IMG/VR virus record: IMGVR_UViG_3300008735_000002
Coordinates: 1 to 64,000 of that record
Source of the DNA: a virus
DNA: 64,000 nt
Strand: one strand, 5' to 3'
In this document: in pieces, positions 8,023-14,930 of the stretch
Numbering within the stretch: position 1 is the stretch's first letter
Layout of the letters: each line of letters opens with the position of its first letter
Program-made: the position numbers and the translations under genes
Notes under the pieces: generated by a model
The model's input: the letters and a program-made list of their open reading frames with translations, nothing else
Database searches by the model: none
Told to the model about the DNA's origin: nothing

Positions 8023-8907
8023 TCAGCTCTCTGGTCGCTCTACAACACGAATATTGATTATTGGCTCATGATCATCTGGTGTTTTGTCAACAACTCCTTC
8101 AAAATCACACTCGCTGGGGAAATAATAGAAAACAAACTCACGGTCTGGAAGGTGCATTGCCACCTGTGAGGTGGTCATCATCCCTGTATCTGGAATTGTA
8201 CGGCGAAGCATGTTGTTATTAGACTCTGGCTCAAGATGCTGCTGAGCTAGCGCCGGAGCGATTTCTTCGAAGTCACTGATATCCGCTAACTCCACTTCGG
8301 CTTGAGCTTTCCTAATTTTCGACGACATGTAGTCTTCTGGGCGCCGGTCTGGGGAATATCCAGCACCATCGTGCTCTTGACCATGATTTGTGCGCACATC
8401 ATACCCAGTCGTGGGATCTAATTTGTTAATAACTGGTGTGTGCTCAGAAGACATTTCAATGCTATACAAAGATGTAGGGTTACCTACGAATGTATGTCCC
8501 TTAATACCGCCCATAAAGCCGACAAGAGATTTTATAGCTTCATCTATGTCTTGAAACTGCAATGCATTTATCATTCTAGGACCGTCGTCAGAGGAGACCT
8601 TCCCCTTTGTTTTGTCTTTAATAGCTTTTTCATCATCTGAAATTGAAAGAGCGGAGTTAATGACGCCAAGGCCGTGAGAATTCATTCCCTCAGCATATCC
8701 CGTATCTAAATCTTCAAAATAAACGATTTCTGTGCCATCGTCTAAAAGGTCTCGAATTATCTCGACTCTTGCATGATAATTCCTGTCTCGAGACTTCGCA
8801 AGAACGTGCTTACCGTCAGCCTCACCGGCGACGATAATACATTCATCTATCTTTTGATAAGTTGCCAATCTTCTTAACACAGCGTGAAGTAATTTATGTT
8901 CGTTCAC
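8023..8907 (-). CDS. Ntn-hydrolase-like protein (acyltransferase/amidase type)
   Basis: The protein has 294 residues. After a 22-residue leader comes Cys23 in DECIIVAGEADGKHVLAKSRDRNYH, then YFEDLDTGYAEGMNSHGLGVINSAL. The order Cys, S-R-D-x-N-Y, G-M-N-x-x-G-L matches N-terminal-nucleophile hydrolases of the choloylglycine hydrolase/acyltransferase type, where the leader is cut off to free the Cys. Whether that happens here is inferred. The start is GTG at 8907 with GGGG six bases upstream. It is the first gene of the leftward cassette and lies divergent from the tmRNA gene. The substrate, possibly an amide or acyl-homoserine-lactone-like compound, is unknown. Confidence 0.72.
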   Translation of the reverse strand: MNEHKLLHAVLRRLATYQKIDECIIVAGEADGKHVLAKSRDRNYHARVEIIRDLLDDGTEIVYFEDLDTGYAEGMNSHGLGVINSALSISDDEKAIKDKTKGKVSSDDGPRMINALQFQDIDEAIKSLVGFMGGIKGHTFVGNPTSLYSIEMSSEHTPVINKLDPTTGYDVRTNHGQEHDGAGYSPDRRPEDYMSSKIRKAQAEVELADISDFEEIAPALAQQHLEPESNNNMLRRTIPDTGMMTTSQVAMHLPDREFVFYYFPSECDFEGVVDKTPDDHEPIINIRVVERPES

Positions 8908-8937
8908 AAGAAACCCCGATGCTAGAATCTAACTTCT

Positions 8938-8946
8938 CTAAATATG
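8938..8946 (-). promoter_or_regulatory. Candidate -10-type promoter CATATTTAG
   Basis: CATATTTAG ends 31 bases before the GTG of the Ntn-hydrolase gene, the first gene of the tagged cassette. The same nine-base pattern, CATA(T/C)TTA(A/G) or close, precedes several virion-type genes here. No -35 element is evident. Confidence 0.4.
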
Positions 8947-8972
8947 GCGTAAAAAAGCTTGGTTCTGTCCGA

Positions 8973-8978
8973 TATAAT
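8973..8978 (+). promoter_or_regulatory. Candidate -10 box of the tmRNA gene
   Basis: A perfect TATAAT lies 12 bases before the first base of the mature tmRNA. No good -35 hexamer is seen at 16-18 bases upstream. The position fits a start just before the mature 5' end. Confidence 0.45.
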
Positions 8979-8990
8979 AGTTAATCCAAC

Positions 8991-9334
8991 GGGGGTGTAA
9001 CGGCTTCGACAGGGTAACGAAGGAGTATAAGAGTGCAAGTGGTCTCACGAAACAGCAGACCTAAATCGCGGTTTCAAAAAGATAGTTGCAAATAACAACA
9101 ATCACTTCGAATACGCCTTAGCTGCGTAATTGGGTGGTTGCCTAAAACCATCTATCCAATTTAGGCTAAGTGAAGTAGCATCACTGAAATAAAAGAATGC
9201 TCGAATTTCATCTCCGCGGATGGAAGGGTTTAACAAGCGGAAATTTTGGGAGTTTAGAAAAACTTCCTAAACTTGTGAATGACTTGATCCCTGAATTTCT
9301 TTGGACGCGGGTTCGACTCCCGCCGCCTCCACCA
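8991..9334 (+). ncRNA. ssrA: tmRNA (ssrA), one-piece, phage-encoded
   Basis: The 344-base RNA has all the landmarks of tmRNA, which frees stalled ribosomes and tags the nascent chain for proteolysis. The 5' end GGGGGTG pairs with CGCCTCC before an encoded ACCA, giving a seven-pair acceptor stem whose third pair is G-U, the alanine identity element. The T arm GCGGGTTCGACTCCCGC is perfect. The conserved GGCTTCGACAGGG follows the 5' strand. The tag frame at 9088-9129 is preceded by TAGTT, like the E. coli TAGTC. It lies on the plus strand at the head of a small island, between divergent genes. Confidence 0.95.
9088..9129 (+). other. tmRNA tag-peptide reading frame
   Basis: The resume codon is GCA at 9088. 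The frame encodes ANNNNHFEYALAA and stops at TAA (9127-9129). The C-terminal ALAA is the standard ClpXP/ClpAP degron form. The added alanine from the charged tmRNA would precede this. Confidence 0.9.
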
Positions 9335-9367
9335 TTTATCTTTAACTACGATTGGATAAAATATTGC

Positions 9368-9637
9368 ATGACAGAAAAGGCAAAGACAAAATATCTGTGC
9401 AGTATTTATAACGATCGCCCAGAAACCTGTAGGAAATACCCCTGGAATCATGCAAACCAGATATTTCCAGAATGCATTTTTTTCGATAAGGAAAATCAAA
9501 AATTACGAACGCATGATGAACAGCTAAAGCTTAATACTGAAAAAGAAATTAGTGATTATTGCGTTGACTGTGGGCGATGCTGTTTCTTTGGCCCAGCTGC
9601 GTGTTCTATGTTACGTATAGTAACCGCAGACAATTAA
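9368..9637 (+). CDS. Small Cys-rich YkgJ-like protein with permuted motifs
   Basis: The protein has 89 residues from an ATG at 9368; a longer open frame runs back into the tmRNA and is rejected. It carries YLCSIYNDRPETCRKYP at residues 9-25, then a Cys at 36, then CVDCGRCC at 65-72 and a final Cys at 79. These are the two signatures of the YkgJ/zinc-or-iron-chelating family, but in reverse order: normally CxxCxxCC comes first and C-x-Y-x-x-R-P-x-x-C later. It may bind zinc, iron or an Fe-S cluster. It lies 34 bases after the tmRNA and just before the FtsZ-like gene. Confidence 0.78.
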   Translation: MTEKAKTKYLCSIYNDRPETCRKYPWNHANQIFPECIFFDKENQKLRTHDEQLKLNTEKEISDYCVDCGRCCFFGPAACSMLRIVTADN

Positions 9638-9647
9638 CGGCAAACCG

Positions 9648-9656
9648 CATATTTAA
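9648..9656 (+). promoter_or_regulatory. Candidate -10-type promoter CATATTTAA
   Basis: CATATTTAA on the plus strand ends 38 bases before the ATG at 9694. This is the same motif as seen on the minus strand before virion-type genes, here correctly oriented for the only rightward protein operon, which supports it being functional. Confidence 0.4.
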
Positions 9657-9693
9657 TATAGGAATGCGGGCTGGGTATGCTGGAGAGTAAAAC

Positions 9694-10905
9694 ATGGCTT
9701 CGGGAACCTGGGCCCTTAGAGGAACAAAATTTAATGACTATTCGGGATTATCAGAATTAGATTTACTGTATATTCTTGAAACTCTCGTCCCAGACGAGAA
9801 ACAAAAAGAGGAAAACAAAATGTCAACTATTGATGAAAAAAATGACGATACATACATCAACACCCCAGACGCTGGTGATGATTTTGATTTTGTGATGGCT
9901 TATGATGATGATCCCGCCGAAGCAGATGAAAGACTTCTACCCGACAACGAAGCAAGATCAGCTATTTCTTGTGGGTTCGTGGGCGTCGGAGGAGGCGGAG
10001 GAAAACTTGCAAAGGCTTTTCTTGATATCGGCTTCAGCAAAACAATATTAGTCAACACCACTGAAAAAGATCAACCTGGTGGACTAGATCAAAATCACTT
10101 TGTACTAGTGCCGGGTGCAGACGGTGTCGGAAAAGACATAACTCTTGGCAAGCAGGTTCTCCAAGAAAATAGCGCGTTTGTCGAAGACGCCGTTCGTACA
10201 CGACTCGGGCATGTCGACTGGCTGTTCGTTCTTGCTGGCGGTGGCGGGGGAACAGGAAGCGCTTCTCATGAATTGCATGGTTCTCTTAGCAGATATCTTT
10301 CTTCGATTGAAGCGTCTGGAAAAGTGGTTTATATCGTGACGAAACCCACAGCCCAGGAAATGCTAAACCCTACAATTTCTAAAAACTACAAATCCCTTTC
10401 AGAAGATATTGCAGGAACCCCCCACATCATCATCGATAATGAAAAACAATTACAGCTGTTAAGAGGGAAAGTGGGAATGATGAACATGTTCCCATCCGCT
10501 AATAGAAACTTTGCAAAACTTCTAGCGCAAGTCCTCAAGCTGGCTGATGAGCATACTGAAATCCAAACATTCGACAGCAAAGATCTTGAAAAGTGTCTTA
10601 GCACTGATGGTCGGATGGTGATTGGTAGTACAGTGGTTCGTGATGTAACAAGAAATGACTTAGGTTCCTTAGTTTTCCAGGGGTGCTTACGCTCTTCCCC
10701 GTGTCCTGTTCCATCAGGCGGTGGTGAGACGGGTACCTTACTGCTTATAGTTGACGGCAACATGGCATGCGACCCTGACGTTAGTAGAAGACTCGAGTCC
10801 GCGTTCTCTTATGTGGGGGGGCGAGCAAATACGCTGTTCTCAGGAGTGTATGTAAAAGAAGGAATCCCTGGCTTAATCGCGATTACGTTACTCGGCGGAC
10901 TGTAA
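9694..10905 (+). CDS. FtsZ/tubulin-like GTPase
   Basis: The protein has 403 residues from the ATG at 9694. The tubulin/FtsZ fold is shown by the first glycine loop ISCGFVGVGGGGGKLA (91-106), the signature AGGGGGTGSA (181-190) and a T7-loop counterpart QTFDSKDLEKCL (291-302) that keeps the acidic residues needed for GTP hydrolysis in the adjoining subunit. So it is probably a polymer-forming GTPase, like phage PhuZ or TubZ, used for positioning phage DNA or disturbing host division. The first ~85 residues are an acidic extension. A second ATG at 9820 has a strong AGAGG site, so a form lacking 42 residues is possible. Confidence 0.9.
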   Translation: MASGTWALRGTKFNDYSGLSELDLLYILETLVPDEKQKEENKMSTIDEKNDDTYINTPDAGDDFDFVMAYDDDPAEADERLLPDNEARSAISCGFVGVGGGGGKLAKAFLDIGFSKTILVNTTEKDQPGGLDQNHFVLVPGADGVGKDITLGKQVLQENSAFVEDAVRTRLGHVDWLFVLAGGGGGTGSASHELHGSLSRYLSSIEASGKVVYIVTKPTAQEMLNPTISKNYKSLSEDIAGTPHIIIDNEKQLQLLRGKVGMMNMFPSANRNFAKLLAQVLKLADEHTEIQTFDSKDLEKCLSTDGRMVIGSTVVRDVTRNDLGSLVFQGCLRSSPCPVPSGGGETGTLLLIVDGNMACDPDVSRRLESAFSYVGGRANTLFSGVYVKEGIPGLIAITLLGGL

Positions 10906-10908
10906 AAA

Positions 10909-11784
10909 ATGGCGCTCACAGAGCAAAGACTACTACAAATAATCAAAGAAGAAGTTCTGCACCATCAAGAACAAAAGATAAATGAAGCGATGGCCGGACT
11001 TGTCCTCGAGGGTATCTATGACCCCGGAATCCTAAAAGCTGTCTTCATGGCAGGTGGTCCAGGAAGCGGAAAAAGTAAAACCGCGGAAATAATTTTTGGT
11101 GGTGGTGCGATTGAAAAAGCCGCCTTTCAGGCAGGAACGACAACGGGTCTTCGTGTCATTAATAGCGACCCTGCATTTGAAGAATTTCTTAGACAAGCTG
11201 GTATATCTCCTTCTGATCTAAAAGATATGACTGATGAAGAGTTTGAGGCTATCACGGACCCACCCGACTCGCCTCGTGGGAGAGCAAAGAAATTAAAGTC
11301 AACAGCTCAGCGAGCAGCGGGAATTGGAAGAATCGGAATGATCGTTGATGGCACCGGTCAGGACTTCAAGAAAATGTCGGCTAAGAAAGAAGCTGCCGAA
11401 ACGTTGGGCTATGACACGTATATGGTTTTTGTAAACACCACGTTAGAAAAATCCCAAGAACGAAACCTGAATAGAGACAGGAAACTAAAACCTGAAACAG
11501 TAGAAGAGATCTGGACGAATGTCCAAGCGAATATGGGAGCCTACCAAAGCCTCTTCGGGGTCGGAAACTTCATTATCATTGATAATACAGAGTACACGTG
11601 GGACGATGCGGCATCATCAGCAGCTGCGGCGGCGCAAGCGTTTATCGATGCTCCGGTCCAAAACCCGATTGGTAGACAATGGGTCGAAGATGCAATCACA
11701 GCAAAAGGCGCAGACCCCGATGACCCATGGGTTGCAAAGAAGATTTCTGCGTTGTTAGACACTCCAGCTAGCCGACAAGCTTAG
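10909..11784 (+). CDS. P-loop kinase, zeta-toxin/polynucleotide-kinase type
   Basis: The protein has 291 residues. A Walker A motif, MAGGPGSGKSKTAE, sits at residues 47-60, followed by INSDPAFEEFL, IVDGTGQDF and VFVNTTLEKSQERNLNRDR, the layout of zeta-toxin-like and polynucleotide-kinase-like P-loop enzymes. The substrate may be a UDP-sugar, nucleotide or protein. The N-terminus TEQRLLQIIKEEVL resembles the helical tag of the virion cassette. It starts three bases after the FtsZ-like gene's stop and converges with the HD-domain gene, overlapping it by 30 bases. The C-terminal 60 residues are Ala-rich. Confidence 0.82.
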   Translation: MALTEQRLLQIIKEEVLHHQEQKINEAMAGLVLEGIYDPGILKAVFMAGGPGSGKSKTAEIIFGGGAIEKAAFQAGTTTGLRVINSDPAFEEFLRQAGISPSDLKDMTDEEFEAITDPPDSPRGRAKKLKSTAQRAAGIGRIGMIVDGTGQDFKKMSAKKEAAETLGYDTYMVFVNTTLEKSQERNLNRDRKLKPETVEEIWTNVQANMGAYQSLFGVGNFIIIDNTEYTWDDAASSAAAAAQAFIDAPVQNPIGRQWVEDAITAKGADPDDPWVAKKISALLDTPASRQA

Positions 11785-12363
11785 CTTTTCCAGGTGTTCC
11801 CTCACAAGAAGGCGAAGCGCTCGCTTCTCAGAAGATTCGGCAAGCGTAGTTAATTCATCCCAATGACGATGATCGATACCGCCTGGAATTCCACCAGCAC
11901 TATCAGACGCAACAGCTAGCGCGTCTTCGTACTTCTTCTTTTGCTTGAGCGAGGGTGATGTCGAAAGATTATGCAGCATGTCAGCCAGCTTAACTTTTAA
12001 AGCTAGCGGCTTTTCTAGCAATGAAACGATATATGCGCCGTAATCAGCTCCTGATTCATGTGTTAAATTTCGAACAGCATCAATAACTTCTTGACCAGCG
12101 TTAGAATCTGAAATTGACCCCCGAATAAATGACTCCATTTCTTCTATAGAGCTGACTGTTGATCCGGGAGCATCCTCAAGCGAATCATGTAAAAGCGCTA
12201 CCATCTGAGCAGCGTAGTCATCTGGATAATAACGACGCACTATATTTCTTACCTCGGAAGGATGCAAAAAATATTCGCTGCCATCCCTACGCTTTTGACC
12301 CATATGAGCCATTTGAGCAGTAGAATATACGTCTTCGAAATCTTCCCTAGTAAACGTGGACAT
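11755..12363 (-). CDS. HD-domain hydrolase, MESH1/SpoT-like
   Basis: The protein has 202 residues from the ATG at 12363; a longer reading to 12423 runs into the upstream membrane gene. It shows AQMAHMGQKRRDGSEYFLHP, then VALLHDSLEDAP and LKVKLADMLHNL, the His...HD...D metal site of (p)ppGpp hydrolases of the MESH1/SpoT type. It may remove an alarmone and so keep the host permissive, but substrate is inferred from family. The C-terminus RALRLLVREHLEKLSL resembles a tag helix. It converges on the plus-strand kinase gene. Confidence 0.8.
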   Translation of the reverse strand: MSTFTREDFEDVYSTAQMAHMGQKRRDGSEYFLHPSEVRNIVRRYYPDDYAAQMVALLHDSLEDAPGSTVSSIEEMESFIRGSISDSNAGQEVIDAVRNLTHESGADYGAYIVSLLEKPLALKVKLADMLHNLSTSPSLKQKKKYEDALAVASDSAGGIPGGIDHRHWDELTTLAESSEKRALRLLVREHLEKLSLSASWSV

Positions 12364-12374
12364 AGCTATAAATA

Positions 12375-12722
12375 TCACATAAAAAGCTGGATAGCTAGAA
12401 TAGCAAATGATAATGTAATACACAACATCGTCTTAAGGGTAAACATCGATTCACCTAAAAAGTAATATGTCATGAAAGGAAAAGTTAAGTAAGACAATGA
12501 GAATGCCAAGAATCTTACACCCCATGCGGAATCCCCAAGCGCAGTGTAGCCGAATCTAGCTCCAAAATAAGCTAGCACTGATATTGGCATCGCCAGCGTC
12601 AAAGAAACCCATAAACTTTTTTCAGACCACGCTGAATCCATAAATTGTAGGTTTGTCCCAAACCATACCATTACGTGCAACCCGACAAAACACAAGGCTG
12701 AATATAGAATATTAACACTCAT
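12375..12722 (-). CDS. Small multi-spanning membrane protein
   Basis: The 115-residue protein has about four hydrophobic segments: residues 3-20, 38-56, 68-88 and 96-114. The polar turns are short. It resembles the small EamA/DMT-like membrane proteins seen in other large phages, but no transport residues can be named. Its ATG overlaps the previous stop as ATGA. Confidence 0.7.
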   Translation of the reverse strand: MSVNILYSALCFVGLHVMVWFGTNLQFMDSAWSEKSLWVSLTLAMPISVLAYFGARFGYTALGDSAWGVRFLAFSLSYLTFPFMTYYFLGESMFTLKTMLCITLSFAILAIQLFM

Positions 12723-12901
12723 TCGTCACCAGCATCCCTAGTCACGATGCGCGCAATCTGTGACTTGTTAATTTCTCTTACTTCACCCGCAACCATCACT
12801 GTATAAAATATTCCAAGCAGGTCGGCGTCTGTAATTTGTACAACAACAGCCGTTGTATCATCGTTCAACTTCAAAACCGTTCCCACTTCTATGATACCCA
12901 T
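12719..12901 (-). CDS. Small beta-rich protein
   Basis: The protein has 60 residues from the ATG at 12901 (MGIIEVGTVLKLNDD); longer readings overlap the previous gene. The alternating hydrophobic pattern, VGTVLKL...TAVVVQI...FYTVMVAGEVREI, suggests a five-strand SH3/KOW-like barrel. Several neighbours to 14.3 kb share this size and style. Function unknown. Confidence 0.6.
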   Translation of the reverse strand: MGIIEVGTVLKLNDDTTAVVVQITDADLLGIFYTVMVAGEVREINKSQIARIVTRDAGDE

Positions 12902-13080
12902 ACTGCTAAGTATTCTTTCGCGATGGTGAACAACTCTCCGCAATAAAATACTTTTGCAAACCCTAAACGTTCTTGTATGCACAGGACAATTTCTCCACCA
13001 GAAAAATTATGAGGGTAAAAAAGAGAAACCTGTTCAGTACCAGCGCCGGCTAATTTCACATAACATAATTTATTAGCCAT
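12889..13080 (-). CDS. Small beta-rich protein
   Basis: The protein has 63 residues and begins MANKLCYVKLAG. Its strand-rich pattern with FYPHNFSGGEIVLCIQE and KVFYCGELFTIAKEYL again suggests a small barrel. It overlaps both neighbours by a few bases, as part of the same tight run. No family recognised. Confidence 0.6.
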   Translation of the reverse strand: MANKLCYVKLAGAGTEQVSLFYPHNFSGGEIVLCIQERLGFAKVFYCGELFTIAKEYLAVWVS

Positions 13081-13354
13081 CTTGCTTTACCTCTACGAAA
13101 GCCTTGACGTCACAGGGGCCGAACCACTTACCATCGCACACTACATCTATAGACCTTTTGAGTGCTATTAACCCTGATTTCGAGTTGTAATACCTGTCGT
13201 GTGTACTTAGGTCTCTTTCTTTTGGAGCTCCTAAAACAACACACAATGAATGCTCGGGTGGATAAAGCTCTGCAAGCTTGTCGAGTCTTAGAGCACAGGT
13301 GACGGCACAAAACTCATTTGAATTACGTCTTACGAGAGTACCTTTCTTAATCAC
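13073..13354 (-). CDS. Small beta-rich protein with GTG start
   Basis: The protein has 93 residues. The start is taken as GTG at 13354, which overlaps the previous stop as GTGA and has GGAGG upstream; a GTG six codons earlier is less well placed. KKGTLVRRNSNEFCAVT and HSLCVVLGAP suggest a beta barrel like the neighbours. Function unknown. Confidence 0.6.
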   Translation of the reverse strand: MIKKGTLVRRNSNEFCAVTCALRLDKLAELYPPEHSLCVVLGAPKERDLSTHDRYYNSKSGLIALKRSIDVVCDGKWFGPCDVKAFVEVKQDG

Positions 13355-13707
13355 AGCTCTATCTCCTCCCACTCACCGTCCCAATTCGTGTATTTAACTC
13401 TCTTTATTCCAGCTTTTCTAATTTCCTGCATGCATAAAGGACATGGTCTAGCCATGGTCCTTTCATGATCACATTTCTTAAATCTGATAACCTCTAATTC
13501 ATCACCGGGCTGAGCAAATCTCAAAACATTCATCTCTGCGTGCATATGAGAAGCCCACGTTCCGTCAGCATATTGTCTCTTAAAGCGAGGGTGCGTTTTG
13601 TCAGTATTTTCACCAACCCTAACGACTTTCCCGTTACGCTTCAAAATTGCAGCAAGATGATAATGTCTACCATTATTGAGCGCGAGATTCTTAGCTCGAT
13701 AGTACAC
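13351..13707 (-). CDS. Zinc-dependent deaminase (cytidine deaminase fold)
   Basis: The protein has 118 residues. MHAEMNVLRFA supplies the zinc His and catalytic Glu; RPCPLCMQEIRKAGIKRV supplies the two zinc cysteines. This is the cytidine deaminase fold, distinct from the dCMP deaminase at 33.9 kb. It may act on a free nucleoside, a nucleotide or an RNA base. The start is GTG at 13707; an out-of-frame ATG a few bases upstream opens only a seven-codon frame. The C-terminal tail is acidic. Confidence 0.82.
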   Translation of the reverse strand: MYYRAKNLALNNGRHYHLAAILKRNGKVVRVGENTDKTHPRFKRQYADGTWASHMHAEMNVLRFAQPGDELEVIRFKKCDHERTMARPCPLCMQEIRKAGIKRVKYTNWDGEWEEIEL

Positions 13708-13715
13708 TTGACATT

Positions 13716-14054
13716 TTATTTTCCTATATCTGAAACTTTGTTGACATCGCCAGTTACGAGTTCATCAATAACCTTGCCAATGTCTTTATATTCCTGTGAA
13801 CACGACTCACAAAAATCACGAACCCAATATTTGTAAACTGATGCTTGATATGTTGTGTTATTATCTTTCTTTTGAGTAAGTTTAATGACCCAATCCCTGA
13901 TGGATTCTCTATCATTACCAGAAAGCTTCACTGGACATTTCCCTGCGGGAATTACTAGCTTGATATGAGGGTGGCTAGTCTTTACCGGACCAGCAGGGCG
14001 GCCCCACTTCGAAGTATTTGACTTTTTAACCCTGCTTCTTCGCTTTTTAGCCAT
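13716..14054 (-). CDS. Basic small protein of unknown function
   Basis: The protein has 112 residues from the ATG at 14054. The first 20 residues are very basic (MAKKRRSRVKKSNTSKWGRP), suggesting nucleic-acid or ribosome binding. Two cysteines occur as FCESC. It is preceded by, and overlaps, a small beta-rich gene. No family recognised. Confidence 0.6.
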   Translation of the reverse strand: MAKKRRSRVKKSNTSKWGRPAGPVKTSHPHIKLVIPAGKCPVKLSGNDRESIRDWVIKLTQKKDNNTTYQASVYKYWVRDFCESCSQEYKDIGKVIDELVTGDVNKVSDIGK

Positions 14055-14298
14055 TCTTTTCAACCCAAACGACCATCATCTGAGCGGGGCCGTATTGGTC
14101 TTCAGCTGCGAATACATCAGTAGGAACCTGGAACGCCGTGTAGTTATCACGGTCGTGCCATCCGACCTGGTGCTCTGCAATGCAGTCCTTATGCACCATC
14201 ATTCGTCGCCCATTGATATCAGGATAAAAAAACCCTTTCGCGCCCGCGATCGAACGTCGTACGACATCACCGCGCTTTAGCTTTACCTCATGTGCCAT
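14047..14298 (-). CDS. Small KOW/SH3-like protein
   Basis: The protein has 83 residues from the ATG at 14298, eight bases after GGAG; an ATG two codons earlier is too close to that site. KLKRGDVVRRSIAGAKGFFYP and QMMVVWVEKNG look like the first and last strands of an SH3/KOW-type barrel. It is one of several such small proteins between 12.7 and 14.3 kb. Confidence 0.62.
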   Translation of the reverse strand: MAHEVKLKRGDVVRRSIAGAKGFFYPDINGRRMMVHKDCIAEHQVGWHDRDNYTAFQVPTDVFAAEDQYGPAQMMVVWVEKNG

Positions 14299-14605
14299 TG
14301 TCATTTCTCCAATAAATTAATTCTACTGTGTTTCCATCAGGGTCGCACTTATAAACATAACAGCTTCCATCGCGATGTTCACGATAATCGGGGCCTAATT
14401 CTTCAATGTCATTTACTGCAAACGCAACATGGGGAGGGTGCTGTATCGGTACGGTCAGCGCTAGTTTTGCTCCACCCACATCAAGCATCGCCCACGTATC
14501 GTCTTGATACACAACAGATGCTTGCAAAAAATTCTCGTACCAAGCAACCGATGCTGAAATATCCTCAACGCTTAAAGCAATATGATCTAAATTAAGCTTG
14601 CTCAT
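14288..14605 (-). CDS. VOC/glyoxalase-fold protein
   Basis: The 105-residue protein matches one vicinal-oxygen-chelate domain: LDHIALSVEDISASVAWYE at the start, HVAFAVNDIEEL in the middle and KCDPDGNTVELIYW at the end, with metal-ligand positions His and Glu present. Family members include glyoxalase I, dioxygenases and fosfomycin-resistance enzymes. Which reaction this one catalyses cannot be told. It overlaps the upstream gene by 14 bases. Confidence 0.85.
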   Translation of the reverse strand: MSKLNLDHIALSVEDISASVAWYENFLQASVVYQDDTWAMLDVGGAKLALTVPIQHPPHVAFAVNDIEELGPDYREHRDGSCYVYKCDPDGNTVELIYWRNDNGT

Positions 14606-14930
14606 CTCCTTCCTTCGCTAAAACTAGCTCCTCTGGTAAGAAAAAATTAACATCGCCACCCGACTCTAAAACAGCCATAATTCTTACAGACGGGAAAGAA
14701 CCAGATATAAAATCCCCAACTTTCCCAAGCTCTTTAGACTCAGCATTGCCCAAACAAAGATAAACTTTCCCGTCATTTTCGTCAACAAGCAATGCATCCT
14801 CAACGATGGAGCTATAGATGACTATATCTCCAGCGGATAAAACGTTACCTGCCTCGTGAACGAGACTTTCGTCTTTTCTTAAGCTTCCTCTTTTTCGAGT
14901 ACGTTGTTTTTTTAATCGTTTTTTGGCCAT
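14592..14930 (-). CDS. Small protein with basic N-terminus
   Basis: The protein has 112 residues from the ATG at 14930. It starts with a basic stretch (MAKKRLKKQRTRKRG) like the gene ending at 13716, followed by an acidic beta-rich domain (AGDIVIYSSIVEDALLVDE). It overlaps the deformylase gene by 86 bases in another frame, which is unusually long for this genome, but the frame and ATG are clear. Function unknown. Confidence 0.6.
   Translation of the reverse strand: MAKKRLKKQRTRKRGSLRKDESLVHEAGNVLSAGDIVIYSSIVEDALLVDENDGKVYLCLGNAESKELGKVGDFISGSFPSVRIMAVLESGGDVNFFLPEELVLAKEGDEQA

Noticed and set aside
9197-9367. Longer open frame of the Cys-rich gene starting inside the tmRNA
   Set aside because: The region is the 3' half of the tmRNA; the ATG at 9368 gives a complete YkgJ-like protein.
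11761-11790. Inverted repeat AGCTA...TAGCT between the convergent kinase and HD genes as a terminator
   Set aside because: The stem is only five pairs and lies within both reading frames; not convincing as a terminator.
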